From positions 1 through 15,463 of the forward strand of contig JAPULM010000337.1 in NCBI GenBank assembly GCA_027294925.1: a DNA stretch of 15,463 nt, written 5' to 3'. Below are positions 12,767 to 15,463 of the stretch, one piece after another. The notes beneath the pieces are model-generated. The model was not told the DNA's origin and did no database searches. It saw only the letters and a list, made by a program, of their open reading frames with translations. This stretch comes from a bacterium (GTDB taxonomy: Bacteria > Tectomicrobia > Entotheonellia > Entotheonellales > Entotheonellaceae). A program made the position numbers and the translations under genes. Position 1 is the stretch's first letter. Each line of letters starts with the position of its first letter.

Positions 12767-14407
12767 ATGTCGCAGGCGAATCTCACAACGGACGTGATCG
12801 TCATCGGTGGCGGGCCGGGCGGCAGTACGACTGCCACCATGTTGGCTCGCAAGGGATGGCACGTGACGCTTTTTGAACGCGAACGGTTCCCGCGTCAACA
12901 TGTGGGTGAATCCCTGCTACCGGCGACGCTGCCAATACTGGAAGAACTCGGCGTACTGCCGACGGTACAAGCAGCAGGTTTCTTGCCCAAGTCAGGCGCC
13001 ACCATGGTGTGGGGCAGAGACAAAACGCCGTGGAGCTGGTATTTCCACGAGACCAATACAAAATACCCGCATGCCTATCAAGTCTGGCGCCCCCAATTTG
13101 ACCAACTTCTACTAGAAAACAGCCGTCAACACGGCGTTGACGTGTGCGAAGAACGACAGGTCGTCGACGTCCTGTTCGAGTCGGGCAGGGCGGTGGGTGT
13201 CCGTTACACAGCGCCTAACGGTTCTTATACGGCTCGGGCACGCTTCGTCGTCGACGCCAGTGGTCAGGGCGGTTTGCTTGGCCGTAAACTCGGACTACGA
13301 CGTTGGGATGCATTTTTTCGTAACCTATCCGTCTATGCCTACTTCACTGGGGCGCAACGCTTGTCCGCGCCCGACGATACGAATATCTTCATTGAATCCT
13401 ATCCGCATGGTTGGTTCTGGCAGATTCCACTGCATACAGGCTGGACCAGTGTCGGTGTGGTAGTTGATGCTGCACGGGGACAGGAGCAGCTGCAGCAAGA
13501 TGGCCCGCAAGCATTTCTCCACCATCAGATCGCACAAGCCTCGCAGACCCGACATATGCTTCAACACGCACAGCTGGCCTGCGGCCCGTTTGTGGTCAAG
13601 GATTGGTCTTATATGTCGGATGAGGTGGTCGGAGATGGTTATGTCCTGGTGGGAGATGCCGCGTGTTTTGTCGACCCGCTCTTCTCCTCGGGCGTTCATC
13701 TGGCCTGCATGTCCGGTGTGCTCGCGGCCGCCTATGTGACGACTGCGCTACAAGATTCGACCTTAGGCGAAGCAGCAGGTCACGTCTATAAAGCATTATA
13801 TTACAAAGAATACAATCATTTTCACGCCATGGCGAAGTTGTTTTACGACAGTAACCGTACGGTAGATTCCTATTTCTGGGCGGCCCGGCGACTGTTGGGA
13901 AGTGAGGATCTTCTATCACCCCGGCATGCCTTTATTCATGCGGTGGCCGGCCAGCCACCGCGAGGTTATGAGCGTGTGGTTTTAAAGCAAGGTGAGGCGC
14001 CACATCAATTTGTCGATAGTATCCGCAGGGTAGAGGTTGAGCGTCAGACACGCCGAGAACACTTAGCAATATCGAGCCAGACAAATCCGACGCGTGCAGT
14101 CCTTCTAAAAGCAACGCCACACCTTGCCCCTGGCGTCACGGTACAACGGCAACCCGTCCTCGCAGATGGCGAATTTATCTGGGGCTATGTGCTAACGACA
14201 GCAGGCTACCCGGAAGGGCTGCCGTGTAGCGGACTAGTCGCGGCTCTGGTGACAAAAATCGACGGACAACACCCCGTCTCAGAGCTGTTAGCCGGATTGT
14301 TGGAGGGCGTAGAGGCGCAACACCAACAGCAAGTCGCCTCCAACGTTCTAAGCACCATCGAGATCCTCTATGTGGACGGCGCCATTGCCGTCTTGGACCT
14401 GGAGTAA
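12767..14407 (+). CDS. Flavin-dependent halogenase-like FAD oxidoreductase
   Basis: This 546-residue protein has an N-terminal Rossmann fold with VIVIGGGPGGS (GxGxxG at 14-19), then FPRQHVGESLLP (41-52) as in flavin-dependent halogenases. GFLPKSGATMVWG (71-83) supplies a candidate catalytic Lys75. GWFWQIP (215-221) is the G-W-x-W-x-I-P motif that marks halogenases. VLVGDAACFVDPLFSSGVHLA (293-313) is the flavin-binding segment in the form seen in phenolic or carrier-bound-substrate halogenases. Residues about 440-546 form an extra C-terminal domain, possibly winged-helix-like, ending LYVDGAIAVLDLE. The likely reaction is chlorination or bromination of an aromatic or activated substrate using FADH2 and oxygen; a related oxygenase or reductase is the alternative. 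No flavin reductase, carrier protein or PKS/NRPS gene is visible. A weak TAAGG lies upstream of the ATG. Confidence 0.85.
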   Translation: MSQANLTTDVIVIGGGPGGSTTATMLARKGWHVTLFERERFPRQHVGESLLPATLPILEELGVLPTVQAAGFLPKSGATMVWGRDKTPWSWYFHETNTKYPHAYQVWRPQFDQLLLENSRQHGVDVCEERQVVDVLFESGRAVGVRYTAPNGSYTARARFVVDASGQGGLLGRKLGLRRWDAFFRNLSVYAYFTGAQRLSAPDDTNIFIESYPHGWFWQIPLHTGWTSVGVVVDAARGQEQLQQDGPQAFLHHQIAQASQTRHMLQHAQLACGPFVVKDWSYMSDEVVGDGYVLVGDAACFVDPLFSSGVHLACMSGVLAAAYVTTALQDSTLGEAAGHVYKALYYKEYNHFHAMAKLFYDSNRTVDSYFWAARRLLGSEDLLSPRHAFIHAVAGQPPRGYERVVLKQGEAPHQFVDSIRRVEVERQTRREHLAISSQTNPTRAVLLKATPHLAPGVTVQRQPVLADGEFIWGYVLTTAGYPEGLPCSGLVAALVTKIDGQHPVSELLAGLLEGVEAQHQQQVASNVLSTIEILYVDGAIAVLDLE

Positions 14408-14566
14408 CCCCACCTGTACATTTCGATCTCTAGCGACTGGCTTTATCAACGACGCCACAGGACAAAAGCAGCCGCATGCAACCATGTTGCGCAATGCTGC
14501 CACGCCTGCTAGCATCTCTGCATTAAAGCCGGCTCCAAAGACGGCGGGTTATCTTTTGTAGATGCC

Positions 14567-14572
14567 GAGAGG
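14567..14572 (+). promoter_or_regulatory. Ribosome binding site of dtd
   Basis: GAGAGG lies six bases before the ATG at 14579 and supports that start, which also matches the family's MRALVQRVS opening. The 171-base gap before it holds no gene. It contains only weak 4-5 bp hairpins, such as GCAAC/GTTGC at 14478-14490, and no convincing promoter pair. Confidence 0.65.
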
Positions 14573-14578
14573 AAACGT

Positions 14579-15019
14579 ATGCGAGCCTTAGTACAACGGG
14601 TGTCACAGGCAGACGTACAGGTAGGTGAACATACCGTCGGTGCGATTCAACAAGGACTCCTTGTTCTGCTTGGTGTGCACGAAAACGACACCGCACAAGA
14701 CGCTGTATATCTGGCCTCGAAAGTGGCGCGCTTACGCATTTTTGAGGATACTCAAGGCAGAATGAATCACGATGTGCTGACGATTCAAGGTTCGCTTCTA
14801 GTCGTCTCCCAGTTCACCTTGTATGGCGATTGTCGTAAAGGTCGTCGGCCATCATTCGTCAAAGCAGCCCGCCCGCCATTGGCCGAACAGCTTTACGAAG
14901 CATTTGTCGAAGCAGTCAGGCGCGATGGAATTCCGGTGGCAAAAGGTCGTTTTGGCAAACACATGGCCGTCAGTTTAGTTAACGATGGGCCAGTGACGCT
15001 TATCATTGAAAGTCCATAA
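14579..15019 (+). CDS. dtd: D-aminoacyl-tRNA deacylase
   Basis: This 146-residue protein is full length for the family and opens [15 protein letters not shown]. It carries both signature motifs: SQFTLYGD (77-84, SQxT motif) and NDGPVT (135-140, NxGPxT motif), the latter close to the [11 protein letters not shown] strand. It removes D-amino acids (and glycine mischarged on tRNA-Ala) from tRNA, working as a cytoplasmic homodimer in translation quality control. The acyl-CoA ligase start lies only 20 bases after its stop, so the two genes are probably co-transcribed. No unusual residues are seen. Confidence 0.97.
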   Translation: MRALVQRVSQADVQVGEHTVGAIQQGLLVLLGVHENDTAQDAVYLASKVARLRIFEDTQGRMNHDVLTIQGSLLVVSQFTLYGDCRKGRRPSFVKAARPPLAEQLYEAFVEAVRRDGIPVAKGRFGKHMAVSLVNDGPVTLIIESP

Positions 15020-15039
15020 ACAACCGGGAGGACAGTCAA

Positions 15040-15463
15040 ATGCAAGCCCAGAGTATTGCGCAAATGTTTTTTGAATGTGCCGCCTCGCGCGGTGATACGC
15101 CAGCGCAATTGTCTAAATCGCCTACCGCCTGGGAAGCATGTTCCTGGCAGGCGATGAGTGATCGGGTGCGCAGTATTGCGCTTGGCCTACTCGCTCTGGA
15201 GGTACAGCTTGGCGACCGCGTTGCGATCTTGTCGGATAGTCGGGCGGAATGGGTCCAATGCGACCTCGGTATTCTTGCCACCGGCGCTATAACCATACCC
15301 ATTTATCCCTCATCAACCGACGAACAAACCGCCTACATCTTGAACGACTCGGAAGTCTGCATCGTGTTTGTAGACACGCCGGCCCAGTTCGACAAGCTCA
15401 TGCGCGTTCGAGCCGACACGCCGACGCTACAACACGTGGTGGTGATTGACCATGCACCAGCAA
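15040..15463 (+). CDS. AMP-forming long-chain acyl-CoA ligase, N-terminal part (cut by window edge)
   Basis: The first 141 residues are visible before the window ends. They show the opening of an adenylate-forming (ANL superfamily) enzyme of the long-chain fatty acyl-CoA synthetase type. SIAQMFFECAASRGDTPA is followed by ALGLLALEVQLGDRVAIL (about residues 48-65), SRAEWVQCDLGILATGAI and TIPIYPSSTDEQTAYILN (about 85-102), all standard for the N-terminal half. The AMP-binding and CoA-binding motifs lie beyond the edge, so the substrate class is inferred from the IYPSSTxEQ pattern. GGGAGGA (15026-15032) fixes the ATG at 15040. It is the second gene of a dtd-ligase operon, a pairing without an obvious functional link. 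Confidence 0.92.
   Translation, partial: MQAQSIAQMFFECAASRGDTPAQLSKSPTAWEACSWQAMSDRVRSIALGLLALEVQLGDRVAILSDSRAEWVQCDLGILATGAITIPIYPSSTDEQTAYILNDSEVCIVFVDTPAQFDKLMRVRADTPTLQHVVVIDHAPA

Noticed and set aside
1..15463. CRISPR array, tRNA or rRNA genes
   Set aside because: No regularly spaced direct repeats, tRNA cloverleaf with T-loop consensus, or rRNA-like conserved blocks were seen on either strand by eye.

Overview
This window comes from a bacterial chromosome of moderate GC content, judged by eye. It shows bacterial ribosome binding sites, GTG as well as ATG starts, and a short dtd-to-acyl-CoA ligase operon. The gene mix suggests a large-genome, metabolically versatile environmental bacterium: a giant cyclase/AAA/TPR regulator, an ABC_sub_bind-type periplasmic protein, an acyl-CoA dehydrogenase-like flavoprotein, a halogenase-like flavoprotein and acyl-CoA ligase. 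Candidatus Entotheonella/Tectomicrobia or a similar uncultured lineage would fit. That placement is inference from gene style, with no marker gene to support it.

Layout. Bases 1-316 (minus) hold the N-terminal part of an exported metallo-beta-lactamase-fold protein. Bases 489-727 hold the decayed remains of a second cyclase/AAA/TPR-type regulator: a zinc-ribbon start joined to a short TPR piece. A SnoaL-like gene (757-1191) follows, then a gap with a three-way-junction inverted repeat and a possible 69-residue Cys-rich minus-strand ORF. The dominant gene (1570-5025) is a 1151-residue class III cyclase - AAA ATPase - TPR protein. It is followed at 17 bases by an ABC_sub_bind-type substrate-binding protein that is frameshifted near 5736. 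Bases 6037-6618 contain a broken coding remnant and an inverted repeat.

Bases 6619-7794 (minus) encode an acyl-CoA dehydrogenase/flavin monooxygenase-like protein with a GTG start. A gap with two hairpins leads to a frameshifted serine-recombinase relic (8239-8732), the only mobile-element trace seen. From 8819 all genes run on the plus strand: an alpha/beta hydrolase with a cysteine nucleophile, a medium-chain NADP-dependent oxidoreductase, an ABC-F ATPase of the Uup type, a flavin-dependent halogenase-like protein, D-aminoacyl-tRNA deacylase (dtd), and the start of an AMP-forming acyl-CoA ligase cut by the window end.

How they fit together. The left half is a signalling/regulatory neighbourhood showing duplication and decay. 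The right half combines translation-quality genes (ABC-F, dtd) with redox and acyl-activation enzymes. The halogenase-like gene beside an ABC-F ATPase, with an unusual Cys-nucleophile hydrolase and a monooxygenase-like flavoprotein nearby, is the most interesting context. No carrier protein, PKS or NRPS gene is visible, so a biosynthetic cluster is only a possibility.
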